64,000 nucleotides of DNA from Hyphomicrobiales bacterium. GTDB lineage: Bacteria; Pseudomonadota; Alphaproteobacteria; Rhodospirillales; JACKKN01. Positions 6,813-15,136 of this stretch are shown in pieces. The notes beneath the pieces are model-generated. The model was not told where the DNA came from and ran no database searches. It saw only the letters and a list, made by a program, of their open reading frames with translations. The stretch covers positions 186,001 through 250,000 of the forward strand of contig JACKKN010000001.1 of the NCBI GenBank assembly GCA_024236415.1. Reading direction: 5' to 3'. Each line of letters starts with the position of its first letter. Position 1 is the first letter of the stretch. A program made the translations under genes and the position numbers.

Positions 6813-8401
6813 CATCCGCCGTCGACGTGCGGTCGGACGCCTTCCGGGCCAACCGGGCCCACTACGACGGCCTGCTGGCTACCCTGCGCGACCGCCTGGC
6901 CGCCTGCACCGCCAGCGGCCGGGCCGAGCTGGTGGCCCGCCACCACGCCCGCGGCAAGATCCTGGTGCGCGACCGCATCGACCTGCTGGTGGACCCGGGC
7001 ACGGCGTTCCTGGAGCTTTCCCCCCTGGCCGCCTGGGGCCAGTACGACAACGGGCTGCCGGCGGCCGGCATCGTCACCGGCATCGGCCTGGTGGCCGGCA
7101 CCCCCTGCGTGGTCATCGCCAACGACGCCACGGTCAAGGGCGGGTCGTTCTACGCCGAGACGGTCAAGAAGCACATCCGCGCCCAGGAGATCGCCGAGCA
7201 GAACCGCCTGCCCTGCCTGTACCTGGTAGACTGCGGCGGCGCCAACCTGCCGCAGCAGGACAAGGTGTTCCCCGACCGCGACCACTTCGGCAACACCTTC
7301 CACCGCCAGTGCCGCATGTCGGCGGCGGGCCTGCCGCAGGTCTCGGTGGTGTTCGGCGGCTGCACGGCGGGCGGCGCCTACATTCCGGCCCTGTCCGACC
7401 AGGTGGTCATGGTCGAGGGCAACGCCCGCATCCACCTGGGCGGGCCGTCCATCGTCAAGGTGGCCATCAACGAGGAGGTGGACGGCGAGACCCTGGGCGG
7501 GGCCGCCATGCACACCCGGGTGTCGGGCGTGTCGGACCACCTGGCCGCCGACGAGCCCCAGGCCCTGGCGCGCCTGCGCGAGATCGTCGCCGAGCTGAAC
7601 CTGGGCCGCGACCTGGCCGCCGGCGCCGCGCCGGTGGAGGCGCCCCTGTACGACCCCGCCGAGCTGGGCGGCGTGGTCAGCCACGACCGGCGCATCCCCT
7701 ACGACGTGCGCGAGATCGTCGCCCGCCTGGTGGACGGCAGCCGGTTCCAGGAGTTCAAGCCCGAATGGGGCGCCACCCTGGTCTGCGGCTGGGCCCGCAT
7801 CCACGGCCGACCGGTGGGCATCCTGGGCAACAACGGGGCCCTGTTCTCGGAATCGTCCCTGAAGGCCGCCCACTTCATCGAGCTGTGCGACCAGCGGGCC
7901 ATCCCGCTGCTGTTCCTGCACAACATCACCGGCTTCATGGTCGGGGCCGAGGCCGAGCGCGGCGGCATCGCCAAGGACAGCGCCAAGATGGTCTACGCCA
8001 TGTCCATCGCCCGGGTGCCCAAGATCTCGGTGCTGGTGGGCGGCTCCTACGGCGCCGGCAACTACGGCATGTGCGGGCGCGGATTCCGGCCCCACTTCCT
8101 GTTCGCCTGGCCGTCGGCCGAGCTGGCCACCATGTCGGCGGACATCGCCGCCAACGTCATGCTCGAGCTGCGCCGCGGCAACGTCAAGGCGGCGCCGCCC
8201 ACGGACGACGAGCTGGCGGCCATCGATCGGGCCGTGCGCGACCAGTACGGCGAGCAGAGCGACCCCTACTACGCCACCTCGCGCCTGTGGGACGACGGCC
8301 TGATCGAGCCGGCCCAGACCCGCGACGTGCTGGGCCTGTGCCTGGCCCTGGTGTCGACCGTGCCCGACGCCGGGCCGCGCACCCCCGTGTACCGCATGTA
8401 G
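6800..8401 (+). CDS. Acyl-CoA carboxylase, carboxyltransferase (beta) subunit, methylcrotonyl/geranyl-CoA type
   Basis: 533 residues, two crotonase-fold halves. It transfers CO2 from carboxybiotin on the alpha subunit to an acyl-CoA. Seen: RHHARGKILVRDRIDLLVDPG near residue 50, VFPDRDHFG near 155, CTAGGAYIPALSDQ, and in the second half NNGALFSESSLKAAHFIELC with GSYGAGNYGMCGRGF. This arrangement matches MccB/LiuB and AtuC rather than AccD or PccB. I cannot tell methylcrotonyl- from geranyl-CoA carboxylase by eye; the IHLGGPSIVKVA segment is unusual. The start at 6800 has an upstream GGGGGAGGA. Confidence 0.88.
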   Translation: MGILTSAVDVRSDAFRANRAHYDGLLATLRDRLAACTASGRAELVARHHARGKILVRDRIDLLVDPGTAFLELSPLAAWGQYDNGLPAAGIVTGIGLVAGTPCVVIANDATVKGGSFYAETVKKHIRAQEIAEQNRLPCLYLVDCGGANLPQQDKVFPDRDHFGNTFHRQCRMSAAGLPQVSVVFGGCTAGGAYIPALSDQVVMVEGNARIHLGGPSIVKVAINEEVDGETLGGAAMHTRVSGVSDHLAADEPQALARLREIVAELNLGRDLAAGAAPVEAPLYDPAELGGVVSHDRRIPYDVREIVARLVDGSRFQEFKPEWGATLVCGWARIHGRPVGILGNNGALFSESSLKAAHFIELCDQRAIPLLFLHNITGFMVGAEAERGGIAKDSAKMVYAMSIARVPKISVLVGGSYGAGNYGMCGRGFRPHFLFAWPSAELATMSADIAANVMLELRRGNVKAAPPTDDELAAIDRAVRDQYGEQSDPYYATSRLWDDGLIEPAQTRDVLGLCLALVSTVPDAGPRTPVYRM

Positions 8402-8452
8402 GCCGGCCATGGACCGCACACCCGGAACCCGGGCCGCCGACAGGGGCTGGCC

Positions 8453-10471
8453 ATGAACATCGCCAAGGTGCTGGTCGCCAACCGGGGCGAGATCGCGGTG
8501 CGGATCATCCGCGCCTGCCACCACCTGGGGCTGGGCTCGGTGGCCGTCTATTCCGACGCCGACCGCGGCGCGCCGCACGTGGGGATGGCCGACGAGGCCT
8601 TCCACATCGGCCCGTCCGAGGCGCGCATGAGCTACCTGGACGGCGCCCGCATCATCGACGCCGCGCGCCGCGCCGGGGCCGACGCCGTCCACCCCGGCTA
8701 CGGCTTCCTGGCCGAGAACGCCGAATTCGCCCGCGCCTGCGCCGACGCCGGGCTGGCCTTCGTCGGCCCGGCGCCGGAGGTCATCGCCCGCATGGGGTCC
8801 AAGATCGCCGCCAAGGCGGCGGCCGTGGCGGCGGGCCTGCCGGTGGTGCCCGGGTATGCCGGCGACGGGCAGGACGACGCGCGGCTGGCGGCCGAGGCCG
8901 CGCGCCTGGGCCCGCCCCTGCTGATCAAGGCCAGCGCCGGCGGCGGCGGACGCGGCATGCGCCGGGTCCTCGACCTGGCCCAATTTCCGACCGAGCTGGC
9001 CGCCGCCCGGCGCGAGGCCGAGGCGGCCTTCGGTGACGGCGCGGTGCTGCTGGAACGCCTGATCGAGACCTCGCGCCACGTCGAGGTGCAGGTCCTGGGG
9101 GACCGCCACGGCCGGGTGCTGCACCTGTTCGAGCGCGACTGCTCGCTGCAGCGCCTGCACCAGAAGGTGATCGAGGAGGCCCCGGCCCCGAACCTGGAGG
9201 ACGCCACCCGCCGGGCCATGACCGACGGCGCCGTGACCCTGGCGCGGGACATCGGTTATGACAACGCCGGCACCGTCGAATACATCCTGGACACCCGCAC
9301 CGGCGAGTTCTTCTTCCTGGAGATGAACACCCGCCTGCAGGTGGAGCATCCGGTGACCGAGATGGTGACCGGCCTGGACCTGGTGGAATGGCAGCTTCGC
9401 GTGGCCGGCGGCGAGGCCCTGCCCTTCACCCAGGCGGACATCCGCTGCGACGGCTGGGCCGTGGAGGCCCGGGTGGCGGCCGAGGACCCGGCCGACGGCT
9501 ACCGCCCGCGCACCGGCACCGTCACCGCCTACCGCGAGCCGGTGCAGGGCGCGGTGCGGGTGGACAGCGGCCTGCGCGCCGGCTCGGTGGTGGGGCCGCA
9601 CTACGATTCCATGCTGGCCAAGGTCATCGCCCACGGCCGCGACCGCCTGTCCGCCGTGCGCAGCCTGCGCCGCGCCCTGGCCCAGGTCCGCATCCAGGGG
9701 GTGGGCACCAACACCGCCTTCCTGTGCGATCTGCTGGACGACGACCTGTTCCGGCGCGGCCGCCATCACACGGGCCTGCTGGCCGCGCGGTGGCCGGACG
9801 GCTGGACCGCCACGGAGTTGACCGACCGCCACCGGGCCGAGGCCGTGGTGGCCATGCACCTGAGCCGGACCGGCGGGGCGGGCTCGCCGTGGACCGCCCT
9901 GGGCGCCTGGCGCGCCACCGAGGCGGCCGGCCGCCCGGGCGCCGCCACCTACCATGTCCGGGCCGGCGACGTCCCGGCGGCGGCGGCCCGCATCGCCGGC
10001 CGGGGCGGCGCCTTCGCGGTCGCCCTGGACGGCGGCACGGCGGTCGGCTTCACCGACGCCCGCCTGGCTGACGCCCGCCTGGCTGACGGCAGCCTGGACT
10101 ACGAGCTGGACGGCCGGCGCCATTCGGTGTTCGCCGAGGTACGGGGATCGCAGGTCACCCTGCACACGGCGGGCGGCGCCCTGGTGCTGGACGTCCTGTT
10201 GATCGAGCAGGCCCTGCTGGCCGCGCCCCGGGCCGCCACGGGCGGCGCCGGGGACGTGACCGCCCCCATGCCGGGCAAGGTGGCCCAGGTCCTGGTCGCC
10301 GCCGGGCAGGCGGTCACGGCCGGACAGCCGGTAGCCGTGATCGAGGCCATGAAGCTGTTGCAGACCCTGGCCGCGCCGCGGGACGGCGTGGTCGGCGCCG
10401 TCCGCTGCGCCCCGGGCGAGGCGGTGGAGGGCGGCGCCGTGCTGGTCGCCATCGACGCACCGGAAACCTAG
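8453..10471 (+). CDS. Acyl-CoA carboxylase alpha subunit (biotin carboxylase plus biotin carrier)
   Basis: 672 residues. The biotin carboxylase domain fills about residues 1-450: KVLVANRGEIAVRIIRA, HPGYGFLAENAEFA, the ATP-grasp loop KASAGGGGRGM, and FLEMNTRLQVEHPVTE. A linker domain follows, then a C-terminal biotinyl domain (MPGKVAQVLVAAGQ) with EAMKLL, in which Lys634 is the biotinylation site. It carboxylates biotin with ATP and bicarbonate for the upstream beta subunit. A short in-frame duplication (DARLADARLAD) lies near residue 530. Fifty bp separate it from the beta gene. Confidence 0.92.
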   Translation: MNIAKVLVANRGEIAVRIIRACHHLGLGSVAVYSDADRGAPHVGMADEAFHIGPSEARMSYLDGARIIDAARRAGADAVHPGYGFLAENAEFARACADAGLAFVGPAPEVIARMGSKIAAKAAAVAAGLPVVPGYAGDGQDDARLAAEAARLGPPLLIKASAGGGGRGMRRVLDLAQFPTELAAARREAEAAFGDGAVLLERLIETSRHVEVQVLGDRHGRVLHLFERDCSLQRLHQKVIEEAPAPNLEDATRRAMTDGAVTLARDIGYDNAGTVEYILDTRTGEFFFLEMNTRLQVEHPVTEMVTGLDLVEWQLRVAGGEALPFTQADIRCDGWAVEARVAAEDPADGYRPRTGTVTAYREPVQGAVRVDSGLRAGSVVGPHYDSMLAKVIAHGRDRLSAVRSLRRALAQVRIQGVGTNTAFLCDLLDDDLFRRGRHHTGLLAARWPDGWTATELTDRHRAEAVVAMHLSRTGGAGSPWTALGAWRATEAAGRPGAATYHVRAGDVPAAAARIAGRGGAFAVALDGGTAVGFTDARLADARLADGSLDYELDGRRHSVFAEVRGSQVTLHTAGGALVLDVLLIEQALLAAPRAATGGAGDVTAPMPGKVAQVLVAAGQAVTAGQPVAVIEAMKLLQTLAAPRDGVVGAVRCAPGEAVEGGAVLVAIDAPET

Positions 10472-10491
10472 ACCGACGGGAACCCCCAGCC

Positions 10492-11637
10492 ATGGAACCG
10501 AGCCCCTATTTCACCCAGGAACACGAGATGCTGCGCGACCAGATCCGCCGCTTCGTGGCCGAGCGGGTGCTGCCCCAGGGCGATGCCTGGGAACGCGACG
10601 GCATGACCCCGCGCGAGGTGCTGCGCGACATGGGGGCGCTGGGCCTGTTCGGCATCCGCTATCCCCAGAAGTACGGCGGCTCGGAGCTGGACACCCTGGC
10701 CACCGTGGTCCTGGCCGAGGAACTCGGACGCTCGTCCTACGGCGGGTTCGCCATCACGGTCCTGGTGCACACGGACATGGCCTCGCCGCACCTGGTCAAC
10801 GCCGGCAGCGCGGCGCAGCTGGACCGCTGGCTGCCCGCCGTGATCCGCGGCGAGCTGATCACCGCCGTCGCCGTGACCGAGCCCGACGCCGGGTCCGACG
10901 TGGCCGGCCTGAAGACCCGTGCGGTGCAGGACGGCGGCGACTGGGTCCTGAACGGCACCAAGATGTTCATCACCAACGGCGTCCACGGCGACCTCTATTT
11001 CGTCGCCGCGCGCACCGACCCGGGGGCCAAGGGATCGCGCGGCATCACCATGTTCATCGTCGAGAAGGGGACGCCCGGGTTCACGGTGGGCCGGTCCCTG
11101 GACAAGATGGGCTGGCGCAGCTCGGACACAGCCGAGCTGGTGTTCGCCGACTGCCGGGTGCCCGCCGCCAACGTCCTGGGCGGCGAGAACGGCGGCTTTT
11201 ACGCCATCATGCAGAACTTCCAGAACGAGCGTATCGTCCTGGGCGCCCAGGCCATGGGTGAGGCGCAGCGGGCCCTCGAGATGACCCTCGCCTACGTCAA
11301 GGACCGGCGCGCCTTCGGCGCCACCCTGTGGGACAAGCAGGCCGTGCGCCAGCGCCTGGCCATGCGCCAGGCCGAGGTGGCGGCGGGGCGGCAGCTGGTC
11401 TACCACGCCGCCTGGCTGCACGGCCGCGGCCTGGACTGCACCCGCGAGGTGTCCATGGTCAAGGCCTACTGCGGCGAGCTGGTCAACCGGGTCATGTACG
11501 ACTGCCAGCAGTTCCACGGCGGCTTCGGCTACATGCGCGAGGCGGCCATCGAGCGCATGGTCCGCGACGCCCGCATCCAGTCGGTGGGCGGCGGCGCCAC
11601 CGAGGTCATGCTGGAAGAGATCGCCAAGCGGTCGTGA
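10492..11637 (+). CDS. Acyl-CoA dehydrogenase, isovaleryl/long-chain type
   Basis: 381 residues. FAD enzyme that oxidises an acyl-CoA to the 2-enoyl-CoA. Seen: AVAVTEPDAGSDVAG (flavin-binding strand), WVLNGTKMFITNG, DKMGWRSSDTAELVF, RRAFGATLWDKQAVRQRLA and FHGGFGYM. The C-terminal loop is GGGATEVM rather than YEGT, while helix G carries QNERIVLG with Glu246, the position of the catalytic base in isovaleryl- and long-chain acyl-CoA dehydrogenases. It lies 20 bp after the carboxylase alpha gene and could supply its substrate. No enoyl-CoA hydratase or HMG-CoA lyase accompanies it. Confidence 0.9.
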   Translation: MEPSPYFTQEHEMLRDQIRRFVAERVLPQGDAWERDGMTPREVLRDMGALGLFGIRYPQKYGGSELDTLATVVLAEELGRSSYGGFAITVLVHTDMASPHLVNAGSAAQLDRWLPAVIRGELITAVAVTEPDAGSDVAGLKTRAVQDGGDWVLNGTKMFITNGVHGDLYFVAARTDPGAKGSRGITMFIVEKGTPGFTVGRSLDKMGWRSSDTAELVFADCRVPAANVLGGENGGFYAIMQNFQNERIVLGAQAMGEAQRALEMTLAYVKDRRAFGATLWDKQAVRQRLAMRQAEVAAGRQLVYHAAWLHGRGLDCTREVSMVKAYCGELVNRVMYDCQQFHGGFGYMREAAIERMVRDARIQSVGGGATEVMLEEIAKRS

Positions 11638-11647
11638 CCCCGGCCGG

Positions 11648-12487
11648 TCAGTCCGGGTCGCAGGACAGGCGGAAGGAATCGTCCAGGTCGCGCGGCAGCA
11701 CCAGGGTGCGCAGGTTGGCGGCGCGGGCCGACCGGCACAGGGCCGCCCGCGCCGCGCCGCCGCGGAACCGGCGGTCGTATTCGGCGTTGAACACCGCCTT
11801 GCCGCGCGCCGTGAAGGCGGCGTAGACGGCGCATTCGTCGAAGGCGTGGCATTCCTCGTTGACGGCGAAGTCGAAGTCGCCGGCCAGGGCCGGGACGTGG
11901 CCGATGTCGTTCTTCAGCCCGACCGCCAGGCCGCGGGCGTGGGCCTCGGCCACCAGGAAGCGGTGGTAGTCCATTTGGGTTTCGGCGGTCAGCAGCAGGC
12001 CGGCGGCGTTGTCCGGCAGGTAGCCGTCGACGTTGTCGGGCTCGACCCCGTCGCAGCCCTTGGCGGCGGCCAGGTCCAGGCGCCGGGCCATGATCGCCCG
12101 CACGTGGGGCGACCGGGTGTCGAGCCAGCGCTCGCCGTCCCAGCCGGCCACGGGGGCGCCCAGGTCCGCGGCCCGGAACTTGGCGAAATCGTCGCGCCAG
12201 TCCTCGGCGCTGCCGGCCGAGAAGTAGCAGACCACCCGCCGGCCCAGCCGGTGCAGCGCGGCGATGGTCGCGCGCGGCGTGTCGGCCAGGTCGATGTCGT
12301 AGACCTCGACGTCATAGGCGGTGTTGACCCGGCCGGCGAGCTGCCATTGCCACCGGTCGCCGACCTTGGGCCGCCACCGGCCGGGGTCGGCCTCGCCCGC
12401 CGGCGCCGGCGCGGCGGGCACCAGGCACAGCGCCGCCGCCAGCACGGCGGGGACGAGTCCGGTGCGATAACCTCGGTCGTGAAGCAA
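11648..12487 (-). CDS. Secreted GH114-like (endo-alpha-1,4-polygalactosaminidase family) protein
   Basis: 279 residues. The N-terminus is a signal peptide with a hydrophobic core (VPAVLAAALCLV) and an AxA-like cleavage region near residue 31. The mature part is a TIM-barrel of the GH114 family: WQWQLAGRVNT, VEVYDIDL, RRVVCYFSAGSAEDWRDD, WLDTRS, the acidic KGCDGVEPDNVDGY and NEECHAFDEC. Known members cut galactosaminogalactan; other substrates are possible. No ATG is available; the TTG at 12487, 7 bp after the gntR stop, is the likely start, so it is co-transcribed with the regulator beside the uronate genes. Confidence 0.78.
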   Translation of the reverse strand: MLHDRGYRTGLVPAVLAAALCLVPAAPAPAGEADPGRWRPKVGDRWQWQLAGRVNTAYDVEVYDIDLADTPRATIAALHRLGRRVVCYFSAGSAEDWRDDFAKFRAADLGAPVAGWDGERWLDTRSPHVRAIMARRLDLAAAKGCDGVEPDNVDGYLPDNAAGLLLTAETQMDYHRFLVAEAHARGLAVGLKNDIGHVPALAGDFDFAVNEECHAFDECAVYAAFTARGKAVFNAEYDRRFRGGAARAALCRSARAANLRTLVLPRDLDDSFRLSCDPD

Positions 12488-12494
12488 GGCGGAC

Positions 12495-13214
12495 CTAGCG
12501 GATCCCCGCGCCGCCGGCCAGAAGGCGGCTGTACCGCTCGCGGCTGTGTTCCAGGTGCCGGGCCATGGCGGCCCGGGCGCCGTCCGCGTCCCCCGAGACG
12601 ATCGCCTTGTACAGGCGCTCGTGCTCGGCCTGCACGGCCTTCAGGAACGACAGGTCCTCGGGCATGTCCGGGGCCAGGACGTGCAGCTTGGAATGGGGGA
12701 TGATCTGGGCGCCGATGTGCTCCTCGATCTGCAGGAAGTAGGGATTGTGGGACGCCCGGGCGATGGCCAGGTGGAACTGGTAGTCGGGCATGACGAAGGC
12801 GTTGGCGTCCAGGGCGTGGGACGACAGTTCGTCGAACCGGGCCTTCAGGTCCTTCAGGTCCCGCTCCGTGCGCCGCGCCGCGGCGTGGCCGGCGGCCTCG
12901 GTCTCGATGGCGCGGCGGAACTCGATCATGTGCAGGACCGCCTCCAGGTCCTTGGGGTCGAAGGGCTCCAGCCGCTTGCCGGTCTGGTTGGTGACGAAGG
13001 CGCCGACCCCCTGGCGGGTCACCAGGATGCCGTCGGCGCGCAGGCCCGAGATGGCCTCGCGCACCACCGTGCGGCTCACCTGGTAGCGGCGGATCAGCTC
13101 GTTTTCCGACGGCAGCTTGTCGCCCGGCGCGAAGGTGCCGTTGGCGATCAGTCCGCGCAGCTCGGCCACCAGTTGCGCCGAAAGGCTCTGTTTGGGCACC
13201 AGTCTTTTCATCAT
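12495..13214 (-). CDS. GntR/FadR-family (FCD) regulator of the hexuronate operon
   Basis: 239 residues. Winged helix at about 8-75 (LRGLIANGTFAPGDKLPSEN, VSRTVVREAISGLRADGIL, GVGAFV). The C-terminal all-helical FCD domain carries the metal-site histidines in YQFHLAIARASHNP and in EHERLY and RHLEHS. Such regulators sense uronates or similar acids and repress catabolic operons. It is divergent from the TRAP/kdu genes and a FadR-subfamily operator lies between them. The start could be either of two adjacent ATGs (13214 or 13211). Confidence 0.9.
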   Translation of the reverse strand: MMKRLVPKQSLSAQLVAELRGLIANGTFAPGDKLPSENELIRRYQVSRTVVREAISGLRADGILVTRQGVGAFVTNQTGKRLEPFDPKDLEAVLHMIEFRRAIETEAAGHAAARRTERDLKDLKARFDELSSHALDANAFVMPDYQFHLAIARASHNPYFLQIEEHIGAQIIPHSKLHVLAPDMPEDLSFLKAVQAEHERLYKAIVSGDADGARAAMARHLEHSRERYSRLLAGGAGIR

Positions 13215-13363
13215 GGCCTCGATAACCCGGTCCGCGTCGCCCGCCCGTCCATGCCAGCCGACGTTTTTCTTAACACATGTGGCGTGGATGGGAATTTCTT
13301 TCGCGTCTTCACCGCCGCTGGCGGCCCATCCCGCTTGGCCTCCCGCGTGGAGTTTTTCTCCAC

Positions 13364-13374
13364 TTGTATGACAA
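13364..13374. promoter_or_regulatory. FadR-subfamily operator TTGTATGACAA
   Basis: The 11-mer matches the known FadR-subfamily consensus TNGTNNNACNA exactly. It lies 69 bp before the dctP start and 150 bp before the divergent gntR start, just upstream of a -10-like TATGAT at 13382-13387. The GntR/FCD protein encoded next door is the natural ligand. Confidence 0.7.
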
Positions 13375-13442
13375 CATGATATATGATAGCCAGAGGAAAA
13401 CCAAGCGACGACAAGCAGCCTTGCAAACAGGAGGAAACGACC

Positions 13443-14438
13443 ATGTCATTCGCCCCGCATCGCCCGTCCCGAGTCCTTCTCGCGTTCCTGGGCGCCGCCG
13501 TTGCCCTGCTCCTCTCCGGTGGCGTGCAAGCCGCCCAGGTCCTGAAGTGGGCGCACGTCTACGAGACCTCGACCCCCTATCACACCTGGGCCCTGTGGGC
13601 CGCCGACCAGGTGAAGCAGAAGACCGACGGCCGCTACGAGATCCAGGTCTTCCCGGCGGCGTCGCTGGGCAAGGAGAACCAGATCAACGAGGCCCTGAGC
13701 CTGGGCACCGTGGACATGATCTATACCGGCTCGACCTTCGTCGGCCGGGTGTACGGGCCCCTGGCCATTCCCAGCGGTCCGTTCATGCTGCGCGATTTCG
13801 ACCATTTCAACGCCTACGCCGCCAGCGACCTGTTCCGCGACATGGGCGACGAGTACAAGAAGCGGTCGGGCAACCAGATCGTCGCCATCACCTACTATGG
13901 CCGGCGCATGGCCACGTCCAACAAGCCGATCCGCAAGCCCGCCGACATGAAGGGCATGAAGCTGCGCGTGCCGCCGGCGCCGCTGTTCCAGATGTTCGCC
14001 GAATCGGTGGGCGCCAACGCCACGCCGATCGCCTTCTCGGAAGTGTACCTGGCCCTGTCCCAGGGCGCCGTCGACGGCCAGGAAAACCCGCTGCCGACCA
14101 TCAAGGCCAAGAAGTTCTATGAGGTGCAGAAGTACATCTCGCTGACCGGCCACATCATCGACAGCCTGGTGACGGTGATCAGCGGCAACCGCTGGAACGC
14201 CTTCTCGGACGCCGACAAGGAGGTGTTCAAGAGCGTGCTGAAGGAGGCCGCCGCCGGCGCCAGCAAGGACATCCTGAAATCCGAGAACGAGCTGGTGCAG
14301 TGGTTCAAGGACCAGGGCGTGAACGTGGTCGAGGACGTGGACCGCGCCGCCTTCCGCGCCGCCGCCATGAAGGTCCACAACGGCAAGTATGCCTCCTGGC
14401 CCAAGGACATCTATGACCGCTTCCAGGCGCTGAAGTAG
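13443..14438 (+). CDS. dctP: TRAP transporter solute-binding protein (hexuronate module)
   Basis: 331 residues. A Sec signal peptide (RVLLAFLGAAVALLLSG, cleavage near VQAAQ) is followed by a DctP-fold periplasmic protein: LKWAHVYETSTPYHTWA, FPAASLGKENQINEAL, MKLRVPPAPLFQMF with the Arg that normally contacts a substrate carboxylate, and GAVDGQENPLPTI. It delivers substrate to the membrane pair encoded downstream. GGAGGAAA ends 6 bases before the ATG at 13443. With kduI, kduD, kdgK and eda following, the substrate is probably a hexuronate or unsaturated uronate. Confidence 0.92.
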   Translation: MSFAPHRPSRVLLAFLGAAVALLLSGGVQAAQVLKWAHVYETSTPYHTWALWAADQVKQKTDGRYEIQVFPAASLGKENQINEALSLGTVDMIYTGSTFVGRVYGPLAIPSGPFMLRDFDHFNAYAASDLFRDMGDEYKKRSGNQIVAITYYGRRMATSNKPIRKPADMKGMKLRVPPAPLFQMFAESVGANATPIAFSEVYLALSQGAVDGQENPLPTIKAKKFYEVQKYISLTGHIIDSLVTVISGNRWNAFSDADKEVFKSVLKEAAAGASKDILKSENELVQWFKDQGVNVVEDVDRAAFRAAAMKVHNGKYASWPKDIYDRFQALK

Positions 14439-14454
14439 GGGTTCCTTCCGCCTG

Positions 14455-14485
14455 CCGGGGCCAGCGGTCCGTGCGCTGGCCCCGG
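14455..14485 (+). other. Strong intercistronic hairpin between dctP and dctQ
   Basis: CCGGGGCCAGCG (14455-14466) and CGCTGGCCCCGG (14474-14485) pair perfectly over 12 bp with a 7-nt loop. No T-run follows directly, so it is probably not a full terminator. In transport operons such hairpins often stabilise or attenuate the message so that the binding protein is made in excess over the membrane subunits. Confidence 0.6.
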
Positions 14486-14539
14486 TTCGATCTTTCGCCT
14501 AGTGTTGCCTGCTTGGACCTGCTTCCGGAAGCCCCGCCG

Positions 14540-15136
14540 ATGCCGGACTCCGTCGATCCCGATCCCCCCGCCGGCCTCGAACAGGACCTGTTCCTCGAGG
14601 ACGCCGACGCCACCTTCCGGTGGCGCAACATCCCGCTGGAAGGATGGGTCTGCCTGCCCATCTTCTGGGTCCTGGCGGCGGTGGTGTTCTGGCAGTTCTT
14701 CACCCGCTACGTGCTCGACAACTCGGCCGTCTGGACCGAGGAGGTGGCGCGCCAGCTTCTCATCCTGCTGACCTTCTTCGGCGCCGGCTACGCCCTGCGC
14801 ACGCGGGCCAACATCTGCATCAGCTACTTCGTGCTGAAGCTGGGGCCGCTGGGCCAGCGCCTCGCCCAGGAGGCGTCCAGCCTGTTCCAGTTCGCCTTCT
14901 ACGCCTACGCCTGCTACCTGTGCATCAAGATCGCCGAGGCGACCAAGTACCAGACCCTGATGTCGGTCGACCTGTCCAAGTCAGTGGTCTACTACATCGT
15001 GTCCGTCAGCCTGGCCGGCATGGCCCTGCGCGCCATCGTCGACGTCTGGGCCATCGCCCGCGGCTATGTGGACCGCCGCCCCCCCGGCGCCGCGGCGCCC
15101 GCCGCCCCGGCCGACAAGCTGGGGGCCGAGCCATGA
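14540..15136 (+). CDS. dctQ: TRAP transporter small permease subunit (hexuronate module)
   Basis: 198 residues from the ATG at 14540; an upstream GTG (14471) would place the start inside the intercistronic hairpin and is less likely. An acidic cytoplasmic N-terminus precedes four membrane segments (LPIFWVLAAVVFWQFF, LLILLTFFGAGYAL, FQFAFYAYACYLCI, YYIVSVSLAGMAL), with the DctQ mark WTEEVAR between the first two. The C-terminus is Ala/Pro-rich. Its TGA overlaps the dctM start as ATGA. Confidence 0.9.
   Translation: MPDSVDPDPPAGLEQDLFLEDADATFRWRNIPLEGWVCLPIFWVLAAVVFWQFFTRYVLDNSAVWTEEVARQLLILLTFFGAGYALRTRANICISYFVLKLGPLGQRLAQEASSLFQFAFYAYACYLCIKIAEATKYQTLMSVDLSKSVVYYIVSVSLAGMALRAIVDVWAIARGYVDRRPPGAAAPAAPADKLGAEP

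Noticed and set aside
10053..10085. Tandem 15-bp duplication inside the carboxylase alpha gene
   Set aside because: It is in frame in a linker region (DARLADARLAD) and does not disrupt the protein; probably neutral slippage.
6749..10165. A very long open frame on the minus strand (over 1,100 codons) opposite the carboxylase genes
   Set aside because: It has Gly/Gln/Val/His-rich low-complexity composition, no domain resemblance, and is the shadow of two clear plus-strand genes in GC-rich DNA.
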